Assembly: GCF_031432975.1 (NCBI RefSeq)
Contig: NZ_CP133838.1
Location: 1,798,001-1,862,000 of the forward strand
Length of the DNA stretch: 64,000 bases
Origin: Buttiauxella selenatireducens
Lineage (GTDB): Bacteria > Pseudomonadota > Gammaproteobacteria > Enterobacterales > Enterobacteriaceae
Direction of reading: 5' to 3'
Shown here: one piece after another, positions 26,768 through 34,718 of the stretch
Layout of the letters: every line of letters starts with the position of its first letter
How positions within the stretch are numbered: position 1 is the first letter of the stretch
Notes under the pieces: generated by a model
Databases searched by the model: none
Told to the model about the DNA's origin: nothing
Seen by the model: the letters and a program-made list of their open reading frames with translations, nothing else
Position numbers and translations under genes: made by a program

Positions 26768-27655
26768 ATGAGCCGTCTGGAGCAGGAAATGAGAACGCTG
26801 GCACAGCAGGCGGGTGGCAGCCATAAAACGGTCCACGACCGGATGGCGCTGGCGCAGCGATTCTGCGCTCGTTTGATTCACGAGCAGAATGTGCAAATCC
26901 GCCGCGTGGATCAACTGAAAGCGAGGCATATTGAGGGGTATATACAAAACCGGCTGGCGCAGAGCATAAACAAACGTTCGCTGCAAAATGAAATGTCGGC
27001 GCTTCGCCAGATACTGATACGGGCTGGACGGGATAAGCTGGCGCACAGTGCGCGGTTGTCAAATGTCGCCCTCGGTCTGGCTGGTGCATCACGCCATGGC
27101 ACCCACCTTGCGATAACGCCTGAGCGATACCAGAATGCCCTTGCCGCTGCACAACAGAAAGATGCAGGGCTGGCGGCAGCCATGGCGCTGGCGCGAATGA
27201 TGGGCCTGCGATCGGAGGAAGCGGTGCAGTGCGGGCAGTCGCTGAACACCTGGCAGAAAGCACTGGCGAAGGGTGCTGCCTCCCTGCGAATTGTCTTCGG
27301 CACCAAAGGTGGACGGCCCCGCGATACGCACGTTCTGGACGCTGGCGCAGTTAAAAAAGCCGTGGACAACGCGCTGGCTGTGGCAGAAGACCGGAACGGC
27401 AGGTTGATTGACAAACCCGATCTGAAATCAGCGATGAAATACTGGCACAGCCAGGCGGGACGAATGGGACTAAAGGGCGAATATTCCCCGCATTCCCTGC
27501 GGTATGCCTGGGCGCAGGATGCGCTGGCCTGTTATCTGGTGCAGGGATACAGCGAAAAAGAAGCGCTGGCGCAAACCGCAATGGATTTGGGTCACGGTGA
27601 CGGGCGAGGGCGCTGGGTGGCGCAAATTTATGGGCGAAAAGAAGAGGCTGGCTGA
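26768..27655 (+). CDS. Tyrosine-recombinase-like integrase-domain protein
   Basis: A 295-residue protein with a SAM-like core-binding domain (about 1-100) and a tyrosine recombinase catalytic domain. The signature residues are readable: arginine in MGLRSEEAV, the HxxR box in HSLRYAWA, a histidine in LGHGDGRGRW and a tyrosine in QIYGRK near the C-terminus. It differs from the P4-type integrase at 50482-51741 and lies mid-island, so it may serve a different element or an internal site. AGGAAAG precedes the start. Palindromic sites follow downstream. Confidence 0.75.
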   Translation: MSRLEQEMRTLAQQAGGSHKTVHDRMALAQRFCARLIHEQNVQIRRVDQLKARHIEGYIQNRLAQSINKRSLQNEMSALRQILIRAGRDKLAHSARLSNVALGLAGASRHGTHLAITPERYQNALAAAQQKDAGLAAAMALARMMGLRSEEAVQCGQSLNTWQKALAKGAASLRIVFGTKGGRPRDTHVLDAGAVKKAVDNALAVAEDRNGRLIDKPDLKSAMKYWHSQAGRMGLKGEYSPHSLRYAWAQDALACYLVQGYSEKEALAQTAMDLGHGDGRGRWVAQIYGRKEEAG

Positions 27656-27717
27656 CGGTGATTATCTTCATCATCTGACTGGGATATCAACCGAAAATGC
27701 TCATCGTTACTCCAGTC

Positions 27718-28617
27718 GTTACGCAGTAACATTGTGTTTTTTTGTTACTGCGTAACAGATGAGGAGATAATACAGAACGGCCCGGCGTCGCCAGTATGAG
27801 TTCAGCTAAATGTTACAATTCTATTCACACGGGAATAAACCGGGTCACTTTCTGATTGATGCAGGATTATTGATAGCTCACACCAGTGATGCGAGACACC
27901 CATTGTGACTGGACAATACCGGGAAGGCATTATCTGCCGCAGGTCGTGATGTTACTGCGTAACGCAAAGGAATGCTGCGCCAGGGAAAAGGGCCAGGGGC
28001 AAAGGAATATAAGGGTAAAGGGCAGTAAGGGGTAACAGCGCCAACCCGTAAAGGTCGGTAGCAAAGGGCTTAAAGGGCGTATCTGATGCAGTTACGTATA
28101 CATACAACGGGTAGCCAGACCCGCGCCGCTGAGATCTGGTGCAGATTGCGGAGAAATTTTCATTCTGGTGCAACATTAAAAAGCAGCCTCCGACCATGCG
28201 GATGCTGCTTTGTGCGTATTACCTCTACTGGCTGGGGGAGCAGGGCCTGTACGCTCAGGTGTTACATAGTAACGTTATTTCTTCTTGTTACTGCGTAACG
28301 CTTGCATGGACAGATCCAGATAGCGATCATCCTCCTCTTCATTCAGGGACTGTCTCAGACTCTGCTCCGCCTGAAGAATAAGCTGTTCCAGCATTTCACG
28401 CTGAGATTTCCCGTGATGCAGTGACAGCCGCTTCAGGGCTGTTTTGGCCCCGAACAGCAATTCAGTGTTCAGCCGGGCGGTATAGTTTTCCTGGCGCACC
28501 CGCGTATTGGTACGGTATCTGGTCTGTCGTTCTGCATTTGTCATGGTCATTCAGGTGTCCTCCTTGTTTCGTTACGCAGTAATGCTTGCACCCCTGGAGC
28601 AAGCATTACTGCGTAAC
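27718..28617. repeat. Family of 13-bp palindromes GTTACTGCGTAAC
   Basis: Copies or near-copies of GTTACTGCGTAAC or its complement GTTACGCAGTAAC lie at 27718-27730, 27744-27756, 27951-27963, 28261-28273 (variant GTTACATAGTAAC), 28287-28299, 28571-28583 and 28605-28617. The last two form a perfect 20-bp inverted repeat (28570-28589/28599-28618). They surround the small DNA-binding-protein-like gene at 28275-28550. They are probable protein-binding sites, possibly operators or partition/replication iterons. Confidence 0.75.
28275..28550 (-). CDS. Small DNA-binding-like protein (CopB/ribbon-helix-helix-like)
   Basis: A 91-residue protein starting MTMTNAERQTRYRTNTRVRQ, then RLNTELLFGAKTALKRLSLH and SQREMLEQLILQAEQS. 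This order (TNAERQxRYR, a beta-type RL stretch, two helices) resembles plasmid copy-control repressors of the CopB/RepA2 type. AAGGAGG lies eight bases before the ATG. GTTACTGCGTAAC palindromes lie at both its ends, so autoregulation through these sites is a natural guess. Function is inferred, not shown. Confidence 0.6.
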   Translation of the reverse strand: MTMTNAERQTRYRTNTRVRQENYTARLNTELLFGAKTALKRLSLHHGKSQREMLEQLILQAEQSLRQSLNEEEDDRYLDLSMQALRSNKKK

Positions 28618-28618
28618 G

Positions 28619-29079
28619 CATGGTAAAGAACTGGGCCAGTACGGAAAAGACTAAAAGGTTGTCTCTGGTGTAATTAAGTGAAGTGGGCATCGTCGCATGC
28701 CTGTCACACCCACAGCTGCATTCTGATACAGTTCAGGGCATATCGGTGCGTCAGTGCTGGTACATATTACGGGAACAAATCATCATTTTTGCTGGTGTAA
28801 TACCGTGTAATCACATTCAACTCGTCAGCTGTGTAAATTTTCTTTAGCCGCTCGTTCGCGAATTATCCGGTCATCGCCAAAATAGTCGGAATGACTAGGG
28901 TCTGCTGTGCGCGAAGAGCGGAAGTTCATAATTGGTGATGGCATTACTAACGTCGCGATCTGTTAACCATCGGGGAACTGGTCACCTGTAACATATCAAT
29001 CGAATGTTGTATTATTGTTGCCATAGGAAAAATCTGCTTTAAAGCGGTTGCTGATTGTGATTATTCGTATTGGAAGGTA
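28619..29079. other. Intergenic region upstream of the RiPP operon
   Basis: A stretch of 461 bp with no supported gene. It should contain the promoter of the downstream operon. I could not pick out convincing -35/-10 boxes or a regulator site. Confidence 0.4.
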
Positions 29080-29085
29080 ATGGCA

Positions 29086-29358
29086 ATGTGCGAAAGGATG
29101 TTTGAAAAAGAATTTTATTCTGAATGGGTTATACGCAATAGCCTATACTGGATGACTCCATTTACTCAATGGAAACTCCGTGAGGATCTATCCTGCTGGG
29201 CAATCTCTTTTGAAAGCGGTAGCCCCGAATGCCTCTATGAATTCGAGAGGCTGCTGAATGATTACACTTTGCGAGAAAAACTACAGCATAAAACAGGGTC
29301 GTTGAGAGATTCTATTATACATAAAGTGCTTCGCAGTGTCGATGAAAGGCTTTCTTAA
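29086..29358 (+). CDS. hxsD: HxsD, His-Xaa-Ser system protein
   Basis: A 90-residue protein carrying ERLLNDYTLREKLQ, a direct match to the LLNDYxLRE signature by which the HxsD family was defined. HxsD is a small partner of the radical-SAM enzymes HxsB and HxsC; its exact role is not established, but it may guide the precursor. I favour the ATG at 29086 because AAGG stands eight bases before it; an ATG at 29080 is the alternative. The stop overlaps the next start (TAATG), so translation is coupled to hxsB. Confidence 0.9.
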   Translation: MCERMFEKEFYSEWVIRNSLYWMTPFTQWKLREDLSCWAISFESGSPECLYEFERLLNDYTLREKLQHKTGSLRDSIIHKVLRSVDERLS

Positions 29359-30746
29359 TGGAATTGATGCCGTTCAATTTTGACAGATTGCCTAATGGAC
29401 AGGTGTTTATAAGCAATCTCGCTGGCTTTCATCACTTCATCAATGAGCAAGACCTGCTTGATCTGGCTAATGAGCAAATAAGTGCGGAGCAATCAAACGC
29501 CCTAGAAAGTAAGCTTTTCATAACCAACGAAAACTCATCTGCCACAACCCCCTATGCTTTAAGTGCTGCTTTTGCAAAACGATTGATGAATGAACTGGCA
29601 GTCAGGCCAATTTTCATGATTGTGCCCACATTACGTTGCGACCATACTTGCAAGTATTGTCAGGTCAGTAGAGCTTCCGTAAACGCCTCTGGTTATGATC
29701 TAAATCCCAATTTCATCCCTGACATCATTTCTACTATCAAAAAACTCTCGGCGCCACCTTACAAGATAGAGATACAGGGTGGAGAGCCACTCTTGCGGTT
29801 CGATTTAATTCAGTCCATCTATGAGCAATGCGCTGAAACTCTGGGAAACAACGATTTTGAGATGGTGATAGCATCAAGCCTGTCTGTCTTGAATGAGGAT
29901 ATGCTTGTATGGTCGAGAGATAGGAACATAACGTTCTCTGTTTCGCTTGATGGTGAGGAAGTTGTTCACAACAGTAATCGAATTCTTGGTCATGGGCTTG
30001 CGTACAGTAGAACAGTGTCAGGGGTAGAGGCTATCAAACGGTCTTTAGGCGCTGGTCGCGTTGCAACGGTTACTACTGTTACTAAAGATCTAATCAGGCA
30101 TCCTGAATCGATTGTCCAGGCTCACTTGTCTCTTGGCCTCAAGGATATGTTTATCCGACCTGTTAGTCCCTATGGGTTTGCACAAAAAGCATCGTTCACC
30201 TTCTCTATGGCCGAATACTTCAGTTTCTATGCCTCGTTGATAGATGAAATTCTTAGGATCAACAATGAAGGGATAAGGGTTGTGGAACATTCGGCCTCCA
30301 TTCATCTGAAAAGAATCTTCAATCCCGGCTTTAGTGGTTATGCGGATTTAAAGTCGCCAAGTGGGACCGTGCTTAACAGCATTCTTTTCAATTATGACGG
30401 TCGAGTATTTGGTAGCGATGAGAGCCGCATGTTGCAGAAGGTGAATCCTGAAACGGAGTTCAGTGCGGGGGATGTAAGGACGCTATCATTTTCCACGAGT
30501 CCTTACTATAACGCAGTATTGAGTTCATCGTTCAATTTTGCTCTGCCAGGTTGTGATACATGCGCGTATCAACCATTTTGCGGTGCAGACCCATGCCAGA
30601 ACATAAGTGTACAAGGTGAGCCTGTCGGTGATAGGAGTCGTTCAACGTTTTGTCAGTATCACAAAGGTATGTTCAGGTATCTGATGAACTGCATCTCAGA
30701 AGGTGGTCCGAAGGCTGAGATGCTAAAAGGATGGGCATATGTCTGA
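29358..30746 (+). CDS. hxsB: HxsB, radical SAM maturase of the His-Xaa-Ser system
   Basis: A 462-residue radical SAM enzyme. The [4Fe-4S] motif CDHTCKYC is at residues 94-101 (CxxxCxxC), and IQGGEPLLRFDLI gives the SAM-binding GGE motif. The C-terminal part has a SPASM-like cysteine cluster, PGCDTCAYQPFCGADPC with a later FCQYH, expected to bind extra iron-sulfur clusters. HxsB and HxsC always occur as a pair and are thought to modify the repeat protein HxsA. It starts on the A of the hxsD stop and overlaps hxsC by 8 bp. Confidence 0.92.
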   Translation: MELMPFNFDRLPNGQVFISNLAGFHHFINEQDLLDLANEQISAEQSNALESKLFITNENSSATTPYALSAAFAKRLMNELAVRPIFMIVPTLRCDHTCKYCQVSRASVNASGYDLNPNFIPDIISTIKKLSAPPYKIEIQGGEPLLRFDLIQSIYEQCAETLGNNDFEMVIASSLSVLNEDMLVWSRDRNITFSVSLDGEEVVHNSNRILGHGLAYSRTVSGVEAIKRSLGAGRVATVTTVTKDLIRHPESIVQAHLSLGLKDMFIRPVSPYGFAQKASFTFSMAEYFSFYASLIDEILRINNEGIRVVEHSASIHLKRIFNPGFSGYADLKSPSGTVLNSILFNYDGRVFGSDESRMLQKVNPETEFSAGDVRTLSFSTSPYYNAVLSSSFNFALPGCDTCAYQPFCGADPCQNISVQGEPVGDRSRSTFCQYHKGMFRYLMNCISEGGPKAEMLKGWAYV

Positions 30747-31851
30747 GGTTATCAGGAATGATATCTTTCATTTTGCTTCTACAGAGAACGTGCCCACGGG
30801 TTTCTATCGGTTATGCAAACATAAACCAGTTAACCCTTTATTCTTTTTGCCTAATTTGCTGGTAGTTGATGAAAGCAACAATGAAGCCATTCTGCCATGC
30901 TTTGATTACTCTATTATTAGCACTGAATTATTTGGGTCAATTGAAGATGGGGATATTGGGATAATTAACAATGGCAATATGATACGCGTTATTCTGTCCC
31001 GCAGAGCCAATCATAATACTGTCTTAGTTACGGAACGCTGCAATAACCTGTGCCTGTTTTGTTCCCAGCCACCAAAGAAAGCAAATGATGACTGGCTACT
31101 TACTCAATCAGCTCTTGCTATAGCTTCATTTGGTTTGAATGGAGTTGTTGGGGTCAGCGGTGGTGAACCTTTGCTGTATGGAGATGATTTCCTACACTTC
31201 ATTGATTTTATCATCGACAACTCACCAGATACTGCTTTACATGTTTTAACAAACGGACGCAAATTTGCTGATACCAACTTTACTCAGGAAATGGCAAAGC
31301 GAAGCAAAAAGATCAAAATCACCTTTGGTATCCCGCTCTACTCATCAAGACCACTTGTGCATGATCATATGGTAGGGAGTGATGGCGCATTTAATGAAAC
31401 GGTTAAGGGGTTAATCAATGCAGGAAACTCAGGGATTAATATCGAACTTAGAGTTATTCCGACACTGGCTAACTATACGGAATTGGATGACATCGTAGAG
31501 TTCGTTGGCCGTGTTTTCTCCAACATCAATCAGATTTCCCTTATGGGGTTGGAATCTATCGGTTGGGCACGAAAAAACTGGTCAACTATCTTCATTGAGC
31601 ACAGCAGCTATAGTGAGAAAATAACCTCCGCCATAGACTCTGCACACAGGTCAGGCATACCTCTAACAATTTTTAATTATCCTTTGTGTCATCTTCCTGA
31701 AAGAGCTTGGGAGCTTGCTGCACAGTCGATATCTGATTGGAAAAATTACTACCCTAAAGTATGTGATGAATGCACTCAGAAGTCTTCCTGTGCTGGTTAT
31801 TTCAGTTCCTCAACAGGCCGTTTTCATCAACCACCGAGACCAATTTTATGA
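30739..31851 (+). CDS. hxsC: HxsC, radical SAM maturase of the His-Xaa-Ser system
   Basis: A 370-residue radical SAM enzyme, second of the pair. TERCNNLCLFCSQPPKK carries CxxxCxxC (C101, C105, C108), and GVSGGEPLLYGDDF is the SAM motif. A shorter C-terminal cysteine group, KVCDECTQKSSCAGYF, suggests one auxiliary cluster or zinc site. Two different radical SAM enzymes on one substrate imply two chemical steps or a heterodimer. It overlaps hxsA by four bases (ATGA). Confidence 0.92.
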   Translation: MSEVIRNDIFHFASTENVPTGFYRLCKHKPVNPLFFLPNLLVVDESNNEAILPCFDYSIISTELFGSIEDGDIGIINNGNMIRVILSRRANHNTVLVTERCNNLCLFCSQPPKKANDDWLLTQSALAIASFGLNGVVGVSGGEPLLYGDDFLHFIDFIIDNSPDTALHVLTNGRKFADTNFTQEMAKRSKKIKITFGIPLYSSRPLVHDHMVGSDGAFNETVKGLINAGNSGINIELRVIPTLANYTELDDIVEFVGRVFSNINQISLMGLESIGWARKNWSTIFIEHSSYSEKITSAIDSAHRSGIPLTIFNYPLCHLPERAWELAAQSISDWKNYYPKVCDECTQKSSCAGYFSSSTGRFHQPPRPIL

Positions 31852-32483
31852 AAAAATTTAATTTTGCTGCTCTACTTCCTGGATTTTTGGCACTCAATAA
31901 TTCTGTATGGGCAAGTGATTCATCTACCGGAGCGAGTGATTTGCCAGGTATGACTCTTAATGAACATGATTTAGTGATAGCCCCACTTAACACTGAAGTT
32001 CCATTCTACATTGCAGGGCATCGCAGTCATAGCTCCCATCGGAGCCATAGTTCTCACCGATCATCATCAGGTGGCGGGTACTATGGTGGAAGTACACCCT
32101 ATTATCCAAAAACATACAGCTCACCAAGCTCATCTGGCTCTTCAAGTTCAGGTACAAGTTCCTCATCGTCCTCTTCCTCTGTGCGTGCACTTCACTCTAA
32201 CGACAATAACAGATCCACGACCACGAATTCTGTTGGAACTTCAGAAGTTAATCGTGCAAGTAATGGGCTGACTTCTGGTGCAGAGAAACGTAAGCGCTTG
32301 ATCATGCGTGTTCAATTCGCATTGCTGGACAAGGGATTTTACAACGGGAATATTGACGGCATAATGGGACCATCTACAAGGCAATCTGTGAAAAATTACC
32401 GCATTGCGAACGGATTACCAATTCCTACAACTGAAACACTCGACACTCAATTATTGAATTCTTTAAATATTTTGGCTCGTTAA
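31848..32483 (+). CDS. hxsA: HxsA, His-Xaa-Ser repeat protein with peptidoglycan-binding domain
   Basis: A 211-residue exported protein. Signal peptide about 1-22 (LALNNSVWA). At about 57-73 lies the substrate repeat, GHRSHSSHRSHSSHRSSSGG, with repeated histidine-x-serine. Next comes a Gly/Tyr/Ser-rich linker with a long serine run (about 94-112). The C-terminus is a PG_binding_1-type domain, VQFALLDKGFYNGNIDGIMG, that should anchor the product to peptidoglycan. It is the presumed target of HxsB/HxsC. The start at 31848 has the signal peptide and the ATGA coupling; a longer upstream frame is not credible. Confidence 0.9.
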   Translation: MKKFNFAALLPGFLALNNSVWASDSSTGASDLPGMTLNEHDLVIAPLNTEVPFYIAGHRSHSSHRSHSSHRSSSGGGYYGGSTPYYPKTYSSPSSSGSSSSGTSSSSSSSSVRALHSNDNNRSTTTNSVGTSEVNRASNGLTSGAEKRKRLIMRVQFALLDKGFYNGNIDGIMGPSTRQSVKNYRIANGLPIPTTETLDTQLLNSLNILAR

Positions 32484-32501
32484 ATCTTAGTGGGGCATAA
32501 A

Positions 32502-32951
32502 ATGAAAAGTAATAGCTCGGCTTTACCGTTTTTGGCTCGATTCGCTACCGAGAGAACTGAGGGGGAAAACATTCCTGGTTGGTACTCGTATGAGCAAGAC
32601 CTTTGGGTAGTTGAAGAGGATAGGAAAGAAACCCCAATAATCTCTAAATATACTCTTACACAGACAGTAACTAAAACTAAAGTAAGGCAAGAAAGCGATG
32701 ATGATTCATCAATTTCTATGCTTGAGTTAACCACTAAAACAGAGGCGCAGCTTGAAAGGGATGATGCTGATTCAAGTATGAATCACCTATTAGAGTTAAT
32801 GACGAAAACAGATACAATCCAAGAACGAGACGATGATACCTGGAATAAAGGAAATTTACTGGAGTTATCTATTAAAACGTTTGTTGCAGTAGAAAGAGAT
32901 GAGGATTTCTCTATGCATACTTATGATCACCAAAGGGAAGGTTTAATTTAA
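32502..32951 (+). CDS. Graspetide (omega-ester/amide RiPP) precursor with four repeated core modules
   Basis: A 149-residue acidic peptide. Near the N-terminus is LPFLARFATE (residues 8-17), close to the PFFARFLE leader motif of microviridin-type precursors. Four modules follow, ending in: TKTKVRQESDDDSS (57-70), LTTKTEAQLERDDADSS (76-92), LMTKTDTIQERDDDTW (99-114) and LSIKTFVAVERDEDFS (122-137). The consensus KTxxxxERDDD puts Thr donors four residues before Glu/Asp acceptors, as in other graspetides. I chose the ATG at 32502, eight bases after GGGG; an in-frame GTG at 32490 is less likely. Its stop overlaps the start of the ATP-grasp gene. Confidence 0.88.
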   Translation: MKSNSSALPFLARFATERTEGENIPGWYSYEQDLWVVEEDRKETPIISKYTLTQTVTKTKVRQESDDDSSISMLELTTKTEAQLERDDADSSMNHLLELMTKTDTIQERDDDTWNKGNLLELSIKTFVAVERDEDFSMHTYDHQREGLI

Positions 32952-33913
32952 TGATATTATTAGTGACTAATAAGCGCGATATAACTATGGATTATATCGT
33001 AGTTGAGTTAAAGAAGCGAGGTATCAAGTACTTCCGTCTTAATACAGAAGACTTGCCAAGATCATACAGTTCTATGTCAGATTCATCATTTATGGATTGG
33101 AGTATATCTATTAATGGAAACACGATAAAAGGTATCGATGTTAAAGCTGCCTACTTTCGTAGACCTGGGAATCCCGAAGTTCCTGCCTCTATAACTGATC
33201 CTAGCATTGCTGATTACATTCAGGGAGAATGGAATGGTTTCCTTAAGAGCCTTTATTCGCGACTTGATTCTTTGTGGTTTTGCTCGCCTACTAATATAAT
33301 TTTAGCTGAAGATAAACCAAAGCAACTGGTCGTCGCTAAACGTATGGGTTTTAATGTTCCAGAGTCGATCATCACTAATTCATTTGAAGAAATAAAAAGA
33401 TCTAGCAGTAGTTCTCAAATGATCGGCAAACCTTTACGACAAGCTCTATTTATAAATGATGATTCTGAAAATATAATATTTACCAACAGGTTAGGTCAGC
33501 TAGATGAGGCTGATTCGAGTTCACTTTCTTTGGTACCTATTATAGTTCAGCATGAGATAATAAAAAAGTTTGATGTCAGAGTAACGATAGTTGGAAAAAG
33601 AGTTTTTTCTGTCGCAATTTACTCCCAAAGTCATAAAGAAACTAAGGTAGACTGGCGCAAGGGTTCTCGAATTGACTTAAAACACAAACCTTTAGAGCTA
33701 CCTCCGTCATTGAGTTCTAAGTGCATAGATTTAGTCGAATCACTTAATCTTCGATTTGGGGCAATAGATTTGATTTGCGACGAAAATGATGTTTTTTGGT
33801 TTTTAGAAATTAATCCTAACGGTCAATGGGCATGGATAGAAAATCAGACAGGTCTTCCTATTGCTAGTTCAATAGTCGATGAACTGATGAGGATCGGTAG
33901 ATATGAGTTTTGA
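32951..33913 (+). CDS. ATP-grasp graspetide maturase (MvdC/MvdD-like)
   Basis: A 320-residue ATP-grasp enzyme expected to join Thr/Ser/Lys side chains of the preceding peptide to its Asp/Glu side chains, using ATP. Hallmarks: AAYFRRPGNPEVP near 70-82, the leader-binding region of the family; KFDVRVTIVGKRVFSVAI followed by VDWRKG; and FLEINPNGQWAWIE near 290-303, the typical catalytic and metal-binding end. Only one ATP-grasp gene is present, so it probably makes esters alone or both bond types. It starts on the last base of the precursor's stop codon. Confidence 0.9.
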   Translation: MILLVTNKRDITMDYIVVELKKRGIKYFRLNTEDLPRSYSSMSDSSFMDWSISINGNTIKGIDVKAAYFRRPGNPEVPASITDPSIADYIQGEWNGFLKSLYSRLDSLWFCSPTNIILAEDKPKQLVVAKRMGFNVPESIITNSFEEIKRSSSSSQMIGKPLRQALFINDDSENIIFTNRLGQLDEADSSSLSLVPIIVQHEIIKKFDVRVTIVGKRVFSVAIYSQSHKETKVDWRKGSRIDLKHKPLELPPSLSSKCIDLVESLNLRFGAIDLICDENDVFWFLEINPNGQWAWIENQTGLPIASSIVDELMRIGRYEF

Positions 33914-34607
33914 ATACATCAGAGAATTCTTTTGGCCAGTTTTAGTTGAACTTGATAGTGAAGAAATAAGACAAGACCAAGAAAAGCTGGATAACGATAT
34001 CTTAAATATTAAAAATACTAACTGGACTAATGAAAGTGAATTAGCCCTTGATGAGGCAAAAAAACTCAATGAATTAGAAAATCAAAGAAGAGTAGGAGCA
34101 GAGAGTAAAGCTGCCATATATTTAACAGCAATCACTGCTCTTGCTCCTGTATTAGTCTCGTTAGTTCCCGGTATTATTAGCAGTGATAAAAATAATGCCT
34201 TTGTTAATTTTTGGTCATTCGCAATTTTTGTCTATGCACTTGCTAATTTGCTTAGAGCTGCATTATGGGCTTTTAATACCTTAAAAGTTTCTGCTTCAAA
34301 TAGAATCGACACGATAGATTTAGTCAAAATTTGGGGGGGAGCAGGAGATGAATACAAAAAAGATTTAATTGTTGAAAATCTTTGTGCTGTTCGAAAAAAT
34401 AGAGACGGGGTTAATCGTAAGGTAACATGTATTAAAATGACGCACGAACTTCTACTTAGAACATTTCTTGCGTTTGTTTTACTCCTATTTTTACAAACTT
34501 CCATGGCTTTTATTCCTAATATTGGCATTGCTAATCAGATCTCTTCATCTACATGTAATGATAAATATGATATTATTCAACCTCCAGTTAATGTTTATAG
34601 AATATAG
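33903..34607 (+). CDS. Membrane protein at the end of the RiPP operon
   Basis: A 234-residue protein with an N-terminal charged helical region (about 10-65, DSEEIRQDQEKLDNDILNIK), two adjacent membrane helices (about 70-92 and 100-122), a basic cytoplasmic stretch (125-180) and a third helix (about 185-205). It overlaps the maturase gene by 11 bp, so it belongs to the operon. It is not a known exporter or peptidase. Plausible roles are secretion, immunity or a membrane target; the layout also recalls SLATT-type effector proteins. No family is confirmed. Confidence 0.7.
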   Translation: MSFEYIREFFWPVLVELDSEEIRQDQEKLDNDILNIKNTNWTNESELALDEAKKLNELENQRRVGAESKAAIYLTAITALAPVLVSLVPGIISSDKNNAFVNFWSFAIFVYALANLLRAALWAFNTLKVSASNRIDTIDLVKIWGGAGDEYKKDLIVENLCAVRKNRDGVNRKVTCIKMTHELLLRTFLAFVLLLFLQTSMAFIPNIGIANQISSSTCNDKYDIIQPPVNVYRI

Positions 34608-34718
34608 TCAATTTGATCGATACGAATCTAAATGCTGAATTGTATTAGTCTCTTGTCACCATTGGTGGGTAAGATCAAGCAACGTCTGCTTCACGCCCTG
34701 AGACATTCGACAAGCTTT

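Noticed and set aside
27708..28618. Reading the GTTACTGCGTAAC palindromes as a CRISPR array
   Set aside because: Units are only 13 bp, palindromic, irregularly spaced, and the intervening sequences include a gene; no cas genes.
31987..32271. Frames opposite to or shifted within hxsA
   Set aside because: They are products of the His/Ser-rich repeat read in other frames.
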